From the NCBI GenBank assembly GCA_020636105.1, contig JACJYL010000001.1, positions 1,240,001 to 1,304,000 of the forward strand: 64,000 nt of DNA, written 5' to 3'. This DNA comes from Lewinellaceae bacterium. GTDB lineage: Bacteria; Bacteroidota; Bacteroidia; Chitinophagales; Saprospiraceae. Each line of letters starts with the position of its first letter. Within the stretch, counting starts at the first letter, position 1. Of the stretch, positions 26,631 to 35,498 are shown one piece after another. The notes under the pieces were generated by a model. It had not been told where the DNA came from, made no database searches, and saw only the letters and a program-made list of their open reading frames with translations. The translations under genes were made by a program, and so were the position numbers.

Positions 26631-27527
26631 TTAATGCTTCAGGGCATTTTCGACCGCTTTCATAATACATTTTGAAGTGGTGGTCGCCCCGGTAATGCCG
26701 TCCACATTTGCATTTTGATTTTCGATGATCCGATCCAAAACCGGGCGCGCAAATTTTTCATATTGGGAATGGCGATCATTTTGGCTCTCGATTTGCACCA
26801 TCTTTTCCTCTTTCATGTACACCTTTACTTTGTAAGTCCCTCCGCCGCCGACAAAGCTGCCTTCATATACGCCATCCGGAAGGTTGGACAGCTTAGAATT
26901 TTCGATAGGCATTTTCCGCAATTTATTGAGGTTGATATTGCCTATAATCCCGAATACAAGAAATAAAAAAGTGAGCGACAATAAAATGATTCGCAACCTC
27001 CTGATATTTGAAACAAGATCCTCTTTTCGTTTGCCCCAGGGTTTGATGGTCGAAATAAAAAAAATGGCCCCGAAAAGCCCGATCAAAACCACACACCAAA
27101 ACAATCCCCTTTGAACAAAATCCGAATATTCTGCCTCAGCCCCTGCAGTATTCAATCCTGCATCGGAGAGAGATGTCATCCCATTGACCGAAGGGATAAA
27201 CCTCATCATAAACAATACGGCAAGGCCAATGAGTAAGAGCCATTTGACCACGACCCAGTCAAATTTAAAAAATCCCCATCTCGTGAACAGCCCATAGGTC
27301 ATGGCAGTCAGGATATTACCCATCACCGAATAATAAACCACCGAATTATTGATCAGGTAAATGCTCCGATCCATTGGGAACTGGTTGATGTCCGGGTTGG
27401 AAATTTTAAGCCCAAAAAGCGCTAACATCGACAACAGGCCTCCAAGGGTAATGGCTGCAAAAATAAGATGAAATCCTTTGAGAATTTTTTGTCCGCCGGC
27501 AGAAATAAAAACAGGGTTGGCATTCAT
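26631..27527 (-). CDS. Membrane-anchored FMN-binding domain protein
   Basis: A 298-residue protein. The N-terminal 200 residues hold about five membrane helices. The C-terminal 100 residues are an FMN-binding (FMN_bind/RnfG-like) domain: GVYEGSFVGGGGTYKVKVYM and the motif DGITGATTTS. That motif fits the Dxx(S/T)GA(S/T) signature at which ApbE flavin transferase attaches FMN covalently to a Thr. It is therefore probably a periplasmic-face flavoprotein moving electrons across or along the membrane. No apbE or redox partner lies next to it. The membrane part is not one I can name. Confidence 0.8.
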   Translation of the reverse strand: MNANPVFISAGGQKILKGFHLIFAAITLGGLLSMLALFGLKISNPDINQFPMDRSIYLINNSVVYYSVMGNILTAMTYGLFTRWGFFKFDWVVVKWLLLIGLAVLFMMRFIPSVNGMTSLSDAGLNTAGAEAEYSDFVQRGLFWCVVLIGLFGAIFFISTIKPWGKRKEDLVSNIRRLRIILLSLTFLFLVFGIIGNINLNKLRKMPIENSKLSNLPDGVYEGSFVGGGGTYKVKVYMKEEKMVQIESQNDRHSQYEKFARPVLDRIIENQNANVDGITGATTTSKCIMKAVENALKH

Positions 27528-27620
27528 TTTGAAACAATTATAGCTGCATAAAAATACAAAAAACTGCCTGATTTTTTTTTACAAAGTGTATTCAAAATAA
27601 ATTTACCGTTCCCATAAAAA

Positions 27621-27652
27621 GGCCATATTTCCCCATTTTGGAAAATATGGCC
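27621..27652 (-). terminator. Terminator of the VWA gene
   Basis: GGCCATATTT-CC pairs with GG-AAAATATGGCC with one bulge, and on the minus strand the stem is followed by T5. It lies 27 bases beyond the minus-strand stop at 27679. Confidence 0.65.
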
Positions 27653-27678
27653 TAATGGTTTACCTAAAATCAACTTTC

Positions 27679-29817
27679 CTACAAGCCGGATTTTATCACT
27701 TTTACCGATTGTATTTTTTGCCCTTTGGTAAACTTGAAAATATAGGATCCGGGAGGTAAATTATCAATAAACACCGTAGAAATCCCTTGAGAAAGAGCTG
27801 TTTTAGTGATCAACAACTGACCCTGTAAATCCAGAATTTCCAGCTTATCGACGTCATTTTCAAGGTCCACAAAAACGTATTCATTGGCCGGCAGCGGGTA
27901 ACAGGAAGCTTTGAATGAATCTTCCGATCCTGAAGCCTGCTGGTTTTGGGTTTGAGGATCTTCCTCCTTACAATTTTCGTAAGCGGTAAATTCTACAATC
28001 AGGCTAAAGAGCAGATCATTGAGAAAAACCACATTGTAAGCACCTACTGAAGGCTCGGCATGATCATTGCCTATCCCGCTGTCATCGGTCAGAAACAGGA
28101 AACGACTGTTGGTCGTAAGCGCCATGGCGCGCATGAGGTATTCACAACTGCCCTGGCTGCCGCTGGCGAGCACAGGAACTATCCTGATGCCTTTTTCGGC
28201 TGCTTTTTTAGCCAGGGATTTCATTTTTGCCTTGATCTCCTCTGTTTCGTGTGGCTGAGCATCCAGGACAACAAACGCTATCCTGGCGACTGCATCTTCC
28301 GACCATTTTTGATTGAGGATGGCTTCTTCCATGGCAGTTTCCACCGCTTCGGGACCGTCTCCTCCCCCATTGGCATTTTGTTTAGCGATAAACTTCAGAG
28401 TGGCATCGGTGTCTGCAGATAAGTTTTGCGTTCTGACCACATATTCATCGCCGATATCCCGGTAAAAAACGGATCCGGTATGGAGTTCTCCAATAAAATT
28501 CAGCTTTTTAACCCTTTTGATCACATCGCCCAATTCAGCCTGCAAGTAACGAATTTCATCGCCCATCGACCCTGTGGCATCCACGACGAATAATATTTCC
28601 GTTTGCTGAAACTCAGGACATTCCACACCGATCACTACTTCATTGAGTCCCTTTTCAAAATCCTGTATTTTAGAAATGGTTTTGCTTATTCCATTAAAAG
28701 AAACCGTAATTTCCTGGGGTTTGGCCCCGGAGGCTGCCTTTTCTTTATCGTCATACCACAATTCGGCCCGCCCTGTATTGTTGCTTTTTGATTGCCACAG
28801 GAGTTTTCCTTTACTATCTATCAGGCTGACCACTGCGTTGGGAATGGGAGTCCCTCTTTCATTTTTCACCACGACGGAATAACGCTTTCCCGGATCCATG
28901 TTCCAGATGGATTCCATTGCAGAAAGGTCTTCATTGACCGTATTTTTCCAATCCTCCCAATTGAGGAGGTCGCTCCATTCACCGGCGGTCAGCTGCCCGG
29001 CCGACAGGCTTTCCTCTAAAGGTTCTGTCATCTCATCTTTCTCCATCAGGGCAACGGGTTCTTCCATATCTGCGACATCATCAAAAACAGCCGGCTTTTC
29101 CTCCCTGGTTTTCGACGCATCTCCAGACTCGCTGCTGGAAGTTCCTGTCAGGATTTCACTCGACTTGGCGACCTTTTTGGATTCAGTTTCGCCAATAATC
29201 ATCCCCCCATCAATAACATGAACTGCTGACTCCACTCTGCTTCCTCTAACCTCAACGGTTTCCACTTTGCTCGCGGAAATAGATATCCCGGCAACTTTTC
29301 CGCTTAAAGCATCCGAAACAGGAACCGACATAGTCTTTAATTCATCGGACTTAATGGCTCCAGCCGGCGATGGTGGCGATGGCCTAACGGATCTTTCCGA
29401 TTCCACGGAAACTGGCGCATCCGCTATTTTAGATTTAGCAGAAGAACGATTTTTTTCTTTTTTTGCACGTCTATCCGAACCAAGTGACGTAACAACGATT
29501 TCTTCAAGGGCGCTGGCGTTTTCTTCAAGCACAATATTATTGTCCCGCCCGGCACAAACTTCAAATTCCTTGCTAATATAGCCCACATAAGAAACAACAA
29601 GCACAAGGCAGGAATCCTCAGACGGCAACGAAAAATGGCCGTCAAAATCGGTTACTGTCCCTTTTTTGGTATCTTTAACGACAAGCGCGGCCCCAATAAT
29701 GGGTTCCCCGCTTGAGTCGGTAAGGGTTCCTTTAATGGTATATTTTTCAAAATGGGTCTGGTTGGTGGCTGCCATGATGGCAACGACCGTGATAAATAGT
29801 AAAATCACTTTTTTCAT
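27679..29817 (-). CDS. Chimeric surface protein: CarboxypepD_reg, SusC-like plug remnant, VWA, T9SS tail
   Basis: About 712 residues; I start at the ATG at 29817 rather than the TTG two codons earlier. Order: signal peptide; carboxypeptidase-regulatory-like domain (GTLTDSSGEPIIGAALVVKD, about 30-110); a short segment like the TonB-dependent SusC plug (SDALSGKVAGISIS, EVRGSR, VIDGG); a low-complexity acidic stretch; a second Ig-like region. A VWA domain starts near 410 (FVVDATGSMGDEI, a MIDAS with DxTGS replacing DxSxS, and GGGDGPEAVETAM). A T9SS type A-like tail closes the protein (CYPLPANEYVFVDLEN to the end). It is probably exported by T9SS and surface-bound. The plug-like part is too short to work as a receptor plug. 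Confidence 0.82.
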   Translation of the reverse strand: MKKVILLFITVVAIMAATNQTHFEKYTIKGTLTDSSGEPIIGAALVVKDTKKGTVTDFDGHFSLPSEDSCLVLVVSYVGYISKEFEVCAGRDNNIVLEENASALEEIVVTSLGSDRRAKKEKNRSSAKSKIADAPVSVESERSVRPSPPSPAGAIKSDELKTMSVPVSDALSGKVAGISISASKVETVEVRGSRVESAVHVIDGGMIIGETESKKVAKSSEILTGTSSSESGDASKTREEKPAVFDDVADMEEPVALMEKDEMTEPLEESLSAGQLTAGEWSDLLNWEDWKNTVNEDLSAMESIWNMDPGKRYSVVVKNERGTPIPNAVVSLIDSKGKLLWQSKSNNTGRAELWYDDKEKAASGAKPQEITVSFNGISKTISKIQDFEKGLNEVVIGVECPEFQQTEILFVVDATGSMGDEIRYLQAELGDVIKRVKKLNFIGELHTGSVFYRDIGDEYVVRTQNLSADTDATLKFIAKQNANGGGDGPEAVETAMEEAILNQKWSEDAVARIAFVVLDAQPHETEEIKAKMKSLAKKAAEKGIRIVPVLASGSQGSCEYLMRAMALTTNSRFLFLTDDSGIGNDHAEPSVGAYNVVFLNDLLFSLIVEFTAYENCKEEDPQTQNQQASGSEDSFKASCYPLPANEYVFVDLENDVDKLEILDLQGQLLITKTALSQGISTVFIDNLPPGSYIFKFTKGQKIQSVKVIKSGL

Positions 29818-29908
29818 GTTCAATAAGTTTTAGTTAACAGCACCAATTAATTGGCCTTTGGAATGATTTTACTTCCTAGATGCAAAAGCTGGGTGGATTA
29901 CATAAAGA

Positions 29909-31675
29909 TTATTGCTTTTTTATCTCCATTATCCGCCCCACAGGATAAAGCCGGTATGTGGGTTCATGCCAGGGCGAATTCATATAGATAAATTCAAGCT
30001 GTTTATCGGCAGAGCGGGCGAAATCTTCATCCGCTGCCTTTTTTTCGTCGAGTTGTTGTTTTAATTCCGGGTGCTGTTTCAGATAATCTGCCGCAAGGTC
30101 TTCGAACACATAATCGGAGAAATACTCTTTTTGCTGGAGGATTCCATCGAAAAAATTCCAGGCGAACCAGGAATCAGGAGCTTGTGGTTCCAGGGTTTCC
30201 ATGATGTACCGATTGGCTGCCTGGTCGGTAGGGATGATATAATCTCCTCTGTGGTAAGTCCATTTTTTCAGTTCCTTCTCTACCTGAACCTTTGTATGAA
30301 GATAATGCCCTTCATAAGCATCCCTCGTTTCGAAATCAATGATCCGGTACATTTCCACCTCCAATTCCGTTTCGGCTTTCAAGCGCTCCATCTTCACTCC
30401 ATTTGACTGCATTTTTTCAATGATGGAACCATAAGCCTGCGGAATGATATATGCGACGGGCTTTTCAATGCTCAGGGAAGGTTTGTAATACCGAAACCAG
30501 GGAATTTCCTTTTCATAGGGCGCCTCCCTGTCGTAATACAGCCGATCCAGTCCTGATACTTCACTGGGCTTATATTTAGCTTCATATCCTTTGAAGCTCC
30601 ATTTATCCTGGCGGGAAAAATCCAGTTCCCAATTGAGCTCAAAAGTGGATTTTTCCATCGTGGCGGCAATGGCTTTTTGCCTTGCTATTTTCAAAGCCGC
30701 CCCGTCCTCGTAAATGGCTTTGATGATACTTTCAGAGAATGCTTTTGTACTGGCCACCCTATCCTTAAAAGGTTTAAGCATGTGAGTTTCAGGCATAAAA
30801 GAAATCGTATTAAAAAGTGCAGCATAACCGGATGAAAAACGCGGCAAGTCAAGGAATGCGGCAATGCCCTCATCAGGGGTGTTGCGGGCATAAACATAGG
30901 GGGTCATTTCCCAATTCCTGGTTTTCATATCTTCAAATAAAGCCGGCAGCAGCCGCGCACGCATATAAGTGGCAATATTGGGATCAACCTTGTCTTCCTG
31001 GGTAGGAATAAGCGTTATGGTATATTGGTAATCGGCACCATTCGAAGTATGATTATCGATAAAAACATCCGGTTGCCATAGGGTAAAGATCTCGTTGAAA
31101 GTCTGGGCATTACGCGAATCGCATTTAATGAAATCACGGTTGAGGTCGAGGTTCCGGGCATTTCCTCTAAAGCCATAAGCTTCGGGACCGTTCTGGTTGG
31201 TACGGGTGGTGCTGTTGCGGTTGAGTGCTCCACCGATATTGTACATCGGAATGACGATGATGACGAGATTCTCCAGGTATTTATGCAATGCCTTATTTTC
31301 AAGGTATTCTCTCAACAGCAACATACTGGCTTCAACGCCGCAGGACTCCCCGGGATGAATAGCGTTGTTGATCATCAGGATATATTTTCCCTTATCGCGC
31401 AAAGACTTGGGATCAAAATCTCCATCCATGGAAAGCACGGCCAGGTTTAGGGGAAATCCGCTGTCGGTAGAGCCATAGGATAAAAGTTCCAACTGGGTAT
31501 ATTTTTCATCCAGCTGCCTGTAAAAATTTATCGTTTCCAGGTAAGTGGAAGAATAATTAGGATGCTCTTCAAAGGGAATTTTCAATGTATCATCATTTTT
31601 CATAGTGGAGGATGTTTGGCTAAAGCCCGGAACAATAGCGATCAAAAGCCATAAAAAGGGTGCTACAAGTCTCAT
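29909..31675 (-). CDS. M14 family zinc carboxypeptidase
   Basis: A 588-residue exported peptidase with a signal peptide (to about 20). The M14 domain spans about 40-330: zinc ligands in NAIHPGESCGVEAS (His and Glu), substrate-binding RNLDLNRDF, the third ligand in VFIDNHTSNGADYQYT and a probable catalytic Glu in FMPETHML. The C-terminal 250 residues are an accessory region without a name I recognise. It removes C-terminal residues from peptides in the periplasm or outside. It lies 92 bases upstream of the VWA gene on the same strand, with no terminator seen between, so cotranscription is possible. Confidence 0.88.
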   Translation of the reverse strand: MRLVAPFLWLLIAIVPGFSQTSSTMKNDDTLKIPFEEHPNYSSTYLETINFYRQLDEKYTQLELLSYGSTDSGFPLNLAVLSMDGDFDPKSLRDKGKYILMINNAIHPGESCGVEASMLLLREYLENKALHKYLENLVIIVIPMYNIGGALNRNSTTRTNQNGPEAYGFRGNARNLDLNRDFIKCDSRNAQTFNEIFTLWQPDVFIDNHTSNGADYQYTITLIPTQEDKVDPNIATYMRARLLPALFEDMKTRNWEMTPYVYARNTPDEGIAAFLDLPRFSSGYAALFNTISFMPETHMLKPFKDRVASTKAFSESIIKAIYEDGAALKIARQKAIAATMEKSTFELNWELDFSRQDKWSFKGYEAKYKPSEVSGLDRLYYDREAPYEKEIPWFRYYKPSLSIEKPVAYIIPQAYGSIIEKMQSNGVKMERLKAETELEVEMYRIIDFETRDAYEGHYLHTKVQVEKELKKWTYHRGDYIIPTDQAANRYIMETLEPQAPDSWFAWNFFDGILQQKEYFSDYVFEDLAADYLKQHPELKQQLDEKKAADEDFARSADKQLEFIYMNSPWHEPTYRLYPVGRIMEIKKQ

Positions 31676-31861
31676 AACAATTGGATGAATTTATTTTTCA
31701 GCGAAAAAGTGTTTGTAAAAACCAATACCGTATTCCAAATCTAAACATACTATCCCTCATTCAGGTAAGAATAAAATAAGAAATTACATGGTGCGCAATC
31801 AAAAGTCATAAATGGGCGCTTTTTTACCGAAAATCGTACTTTTGACACTAAAATAAACAAG

Positions 31862-32056
31862 ATGTGTAAAAAAGTTTTCTTTTCCCTCCTTCTATTGGTC
31901 TGGTCAGGGATTTTGATTTTTGCCCAGGAAGCCATTGTGGATACGACTGACGTCCGTTACAAAGTGGGTTATAAAATCGGCACCTATCTGCCCATTTCGA
32001 TCATCCTTTTGATGGCCATCTTTTTTATCCGGAGAGCCTATAAATTCAAGGAATAA
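31862..32056 (+). CDS. Small single-helix membrane protein
   Basis: A 64-residue protein with a signal peptide (KVFFSLLLLVWSGILIFAQE), a short exposed segment (VDTTDVRYKVGYKIGTYLP), one membrane helix (ISIILLMAIFFIRRAY) and a basic end. Signal peptide plus helix and a strong terminator right after the stop support a real gene. A TActTTTG -7 box lies about 26 bases upstream. Function unknown. Confidence 0.65.
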   Translation: MCKKVFFSLLLLVWSGILIFAQEAIVDTTDVRYKVGYKIGTYLPISIILLMAIFFIRRAYKFKE

Positions 32057-32059
32057 AAA

Positions 32060-32094
32060 AATAAGCGATACCGGTATGACCGATATCGCTTATT
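32060..32094. terminator. Bidirectional terminator
   Basis: AATAAGCGATACCGGT and ACCGATATCGCTTATT pair with one mismatch around a 3-base loop. It lies between the small membrane gene and pnp, which converge. Confidence 0.8.
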
Positions 32095-32124
32095 GTATTC
32101 TTAAAATTTATATCCTAAGGCTTA

Positions 32125-34380
32125 TTAACGCTTATTGCGATCGTTACCCCGGTTATCTCTTCCGCCATGACGATCTCCTCCTCTTCCACGATTGTCTCCT
32201 CTGTCACGGCTATCGCTGTCGTCCCGGTCTCTGCGCTCACGCTCAACGTAACCTTCAGGTTTGTCCATCAGGGCTTTACGTGACAAACGCATTTTTCCGG
32301 TTCTGTTGTCAATTTCCACTAATTTAACCTTCACTTTATCCCCTTCCGCAAACACCTCTTCGACATTATCGATTCTCGTGTAGGAAATTTCAGAAATGTG
32401 CAACAATCCACTCTTGCCATTGAAATCCACAAATGCACCATAAGGCATGATGGTTTTCACAACAGCATCGTACACATCCCCTACTTCAGGAGTAAAGGTA
32501 ATCTTATTGATCCAGGCCATAGCCTCATCTATGGATTCCTTATTTGAACTGGAGATGCTGACAATACCTTTATTGCCTTCTTCTTCAATGTTAATAATGG
32601 TTCCGGTAACCTGCTGCATCTCCTGGATAACCTTTCCACCAGGTCCGATAACGGCACCGATGTAACTTTTATCGATATACATTTTGACCATCCTTGGAGC
32701 ATGTGGCTTGAGATCCTCTCTTGGTTCAGCAATGGATTCCGCCATTTTATCGAGGATATGAAGACGGCCTTCACGAGCCTGAGCCAACGCTTTTTCCAGC
32801 GTTTCATAAGGCAAACCATCAATTTTGATATCCATCTGGCAACCGGTAATTCCTTTTGCTGTTCCGGTCACTTTAAAGTCCATATCACCGAGTGCATCCT
32901 CATCACCGAGAATATCGGTAAGAATAGCCACACGATCTCCTTCAGCGATCATCCCCATTGCAATACCTGAAACGGGAGCCGTGATTTGGATACCGGCATC
33001 CATCAATGCCAGGGAACCGGCACAAACAGTAGCCATAGAAGAAGAACCATTGGATTCCAGAATATCTGAAACAATTCTGATGGTATAGGGAGAATCTTCA
33101 GGAAATACCTGCTTGAGGGAACGTCCGGCGAGGTTGGCATGCCCCACTTCCCGGCGACCAGGTCCTCTATTCGGCTTAGCTTCGCCTACAGAAAAACCAG
33201 GGAAATTATAATGGAGGATGAACTTCTCGTAATAATTTTCCAAAGCATTATCGATCATCTGTGAATCGAGCTTGGTACCCAGGGTTAAAGAAACCAAAGC
33301 CTGGGTTTCTCCCCTGTTGAAGATGGCCGAACCGTGTGCTGCCGGCAGGTAATCAATTTCCGTCCAGATAGGGCGAACTTCATCCAGCTTACGGCCATCA
33401 AGACGTAACTTGTCCTCCAATACCATATTACGGATAACACTCTTCTTGAGTTTATCGATGTAACGGTCAGCGATCTCAGCATTCTCCGCCATATATTCTT
33501 CCCCCTTTTCTTCGAGCAGGGTGGCAAGCGTACTCTCTTTTATTTCTGACAGGCGATCCTTACGGTCGTGTTTAGCGAGGAAAGCTTTGGCAACTTCGAG
33601 AATTTTAGCCGCAGCCAATGCTTCGATTCGCTTTTTCAGTTCTTCATTTTCGGGTAAAGGAGTCACCTCTCTTTTTACGGTGGCCTTCTCTCCTACCTTT
33701 TTCGCCAAATCCAATTGTGCCTCAATTTGCACTTTTATGGCTTCGTGGCCCACTTTGATCGCATCAACGAGGTCTTTCTCCTGCACTTCCTTCATTTCTC
33801 CTTCCACCATCATCACATCAGCCATAGTAGCAGCTACAATAATGTCAAGGTCTGCTTCTTTTATGGCCGAGCGCGTTGGGTTGATGACAAATTTACCATC
33901 AATCCTTGCCACCCGTACTTCAGAGATCGGACCTGCAAAAGCGATATCAGAAACGGCAAGGGCTGCCGAAGCTGCCAAAGCGGCAAACGCATCGGGCATC
34001 GTTTCTGAATCCCCGGAAATCAAATTGATGATCACCTGGGTTTCATTCATATATCCATCCGGAAATAAAGGACGGATAGCTCTATCTACCAGGCGACAGA
34101 TCAGGACTTCATAATCTGATAGCCGTGCTTCTCTTTTGAAAAAGTTACCTGGAATACGACCTGCTGCAGCAAATTTTTCCTGGTAGTCCACAGAAAGCGG
34201 AAAAAATCCTTGCCCTTCTCTCGCTTCTTTAGCAGAAACTACAGAAGCAAATAACATGGTATTTCCCATGCGCACAACAACAGAACCGTCAGCCTGGGTG
34301 GCCAGTTTACCGGTTTCGATGGTTACTTCCCTACCATCAGGTAGATTGAAGGAAGTAGAAATTGGAATCTTTTGTCCCAT
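32125..34380 (-). CDS. pnp: Polyribonucleotide nucleotidyltransferase (PNPase)
   Basis: A 751-residue enzyme that degrades RNA 3' to 5' using phosphate. Two RNase PH folds flank a helical domain: SVDYQEKFAAAGRIPGNFFK and LICRLVDRAIRPLFP in the first, FNRGETQALVSLTLGT and YNFPGFSVGEAKPNRGPGRR in the second. A KH domain (IGAVIGPGGKVIQEM) and an S1 domain (GAFVDFNGKSGLLHISE) follow. After the S1 domain comes a tail of about 40 residues made almost only of R, D, G and N (for example DNRGRGGDRHGGRDNRG), probably an RNA-binding extension. It lies downstream of rpsO, as in many bacteria, but with a 400-base gap and a hairpin between. Confidence 0.97.
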   Translation of the reverse strand: MGQKIPISTSFNLPDGREVTIETGKLATQADGSVVVRMGNTMLFASVVSAKEAREGQGFFPLSVDYQEKFAAAGRIPGNFFKREARLSDYEVLICRLVDRAIRPLFPDGYMNETQVIINLISGDSETMPDAFAALAASAALAVSDIAFAGPISEVRVARIDGKFVINPTRSAIKEADLDIIVAATMADVMMVEGEMKEVQEKDLVDAIKVGHEAIKVQIEAQLDLAKKVGEKATVKREVTPLPENEELKKRIEALAAAKILEVAKAFLAKHDRKDRLSEIKESTLATLLEEKGEEYMAENAEIADRYIDKLKKSVIRNMVLEDKLRLDGRKLDEVRPIWTEIDYLPAAHGSAIFNRGETQALVSLTLGTKLDSQMIDNALENYYEKFILHYNFPGFSVGEAKPNRGPGRREVGHANLAGRSLKQVFPEDSPYTIRIVSDILESNGSSSMATVCAGSLALMDAGIQITAPVSGIAMGMIAEGDRVAILTDILGDEDALGDMDFKVTGTAKGITGCQMDIKIDGLPYETLEKALAQAREGRLHILDKMAESIAEPREDLKPHAPRMVKMYIDKSYIGAVIGPGGKVIQEMQQVTGTIINIEEEGNKGIVSISSSNKESIDEAMAWINKITFTPEVGDVYDAVVKTIMPYGAFVDFNGKSGLLHISEISYTRIDNVEEVFAEGDKVKVKLVEIDNRTGKMRLSRKALMDKPEGYVERERRDRDDSDSRDRGDNRGRGGDRHGGRDNRGNDRNKR

Positions 34381-34741
34381 TTTTAATTTGTTTAAGAGTT
34401 TGTAGAAAAGGTTTCCACCGGCACCTCCCTCCGGAAAGTTCGATCAGCAATAGCAGTGGGAAAAATTTTGAAATGAATTTCTGATTCTGTCTTGATGCTA
34501 AAAATTGCTAACAGTGCGGCGAAAAAAGCTTGTTGCCTTTTCTGATTTAAATATAATTACGCTACTTTTTTTTCTTTTTTTCAACAACGGCATAATACTT
34601 ATCCCATGCCGTAAAATATGCCTTTTCTTTGCCAACAATTTTCAAATACTAAGGAAAGTAATGATCAGAAAAACGATTCTCAGGCTGAGAAAGTTTTGTG
34701 ATGTTTATTAGCCATTGATTTACACGGGGTTAAAAATAAGA
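34381..34741. other. Intergenic between rpsO and pnp
   Basis: About 360 bases of AT-rich sequence without a gene. A weak inverted repeat (ACGGCAT / ATGCCGT near 34588-34613) is present. A pnp promoter is expected here but none was clear. Confidence 0.45.
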
Positions 34742-34776
34742 TCGGGGAAGCATTTTATAATAAAATACTTCCCCGA
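34742..34776 (-). terminator. rpsO terminator
   Basis: TCGGGGAAGCATTTTA pairs with TAAAATACTTCCCCGA with one mismatch. On the minus strand, T-rich sequence follows. It lies just beyond the rpsO stop. Confidence 0.75.
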
Positions 34777-34781
34777 AATTT

Positions 34782-35057
34782 TTATTTACGAAGACCAAGT
34801 TTCTGGATGAGATCACGATACTTCTGGATATCTTTTTTCATGAGATACTGAAGTAAGCTTTTTCTCTTTCCAACCAGCGTCAATAAAGTCCGACGGCAGG
34901 AATGATCCTTTTTGTTACTTTGTAAATGATCGGACAACATTTGAATCCGATAAGTGAACAGTGCAATCTGTCCTTCTGTTGATCCGGTATTTTTTCCCGA
35001 GCCACCGTACTCGTTGAAGATTTCTTCTTTCTTCTCTTTAGTTAAATAAACTGCCAT
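34782..35057 (-). CDS. rpsO: 30S ribosomal protein S15
   Basis: A 91-residue S15 (89-91 is usual). It shows the S15 helices with NTGSTEGQIALFTYRIQML, SDHLQSNKKDHSCRRTLLTL and the C-terminal LLQYLMKKDIQKYRDLI. It binds the central domain of 16S rRNA early in small-subunit assembly. The order rpsO then pnp is the common one. A TACCTTTG box lies about 50 bases upstream. Confidence 0.97.
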   Translation of the reverse strand: MAVYLTKEKKEEIFNEYGGSGKNTGSTEGQIALFTYRIQMLSDHLQSNKKDHSCRRTLLTLVGKRKSLLQYLMKKDIQKYRDLIQKLGLRK

Positions 35058-35105
35058 GATGTTTTTTTTACCATTAGTGATTAATAATATCAGTTATAGC
35101 GGGCG

Positions 35106-35113
35106 CAAAGGTA
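35106..35113 (-). promoter_or_regulatory. rpsO promoter, -7 element
   Basis: TACCTTTG on the minus strand, about 50 bases before the ATG. The -33 position is T-rich but has no clear TTG, so only the -7 box is called. Confidence 0.45.
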
Positions 35114-35260
35114 ATAAATAAAGTTTAAAGAGAAAAGACTAAAGGTTAAAATAGTTTTGATATTTTTTTGAGCGATTTTCAGTTTCTATCGAACAACACG
35201 GAGCCGTTACCACCTCAAAAGGATTATATTCGTGGGCGATAATATTATAACAAAACAGGG

Positions 35261-35407
35261 TATTGGCAATTTCGTAAACAGTTATTTTATGCAAGGCTTG
35301 TAAGTGGTAAAACACAAAAGGAAGTGGCCAGGATGATCGGGTGTGATGCTTCGAATTTGAGGATGATTGAATTGGGAGAGAAAACCGGGAGCCATGAGTT
35401 TGATTAA
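35261..35407 (+). pseudogene. XRE-type helix-turn-helix gene remnant
   Basis: A 48-codon open stretch without a usable start that reads SGKTQKEVARMIGCDASNL and RMIELGEK, the pattern of an XRE helix-turn-helix, then stops. The preceding codons (YWQFRKQLFYARL) are in frame, but a stop lies further upstream. It looks like a decayed regulator next to the IS5 relic. It is not tied to any neighbour. Confidence 0.45.
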
Positions 35408-35498
35408 AATTCCGGGATTTATTGATAAAATAAAGATTGGATATTTCGTGGAACACGAACTTCGCTTCACCAATATTTTTGACCCCATGCCCCATTAA

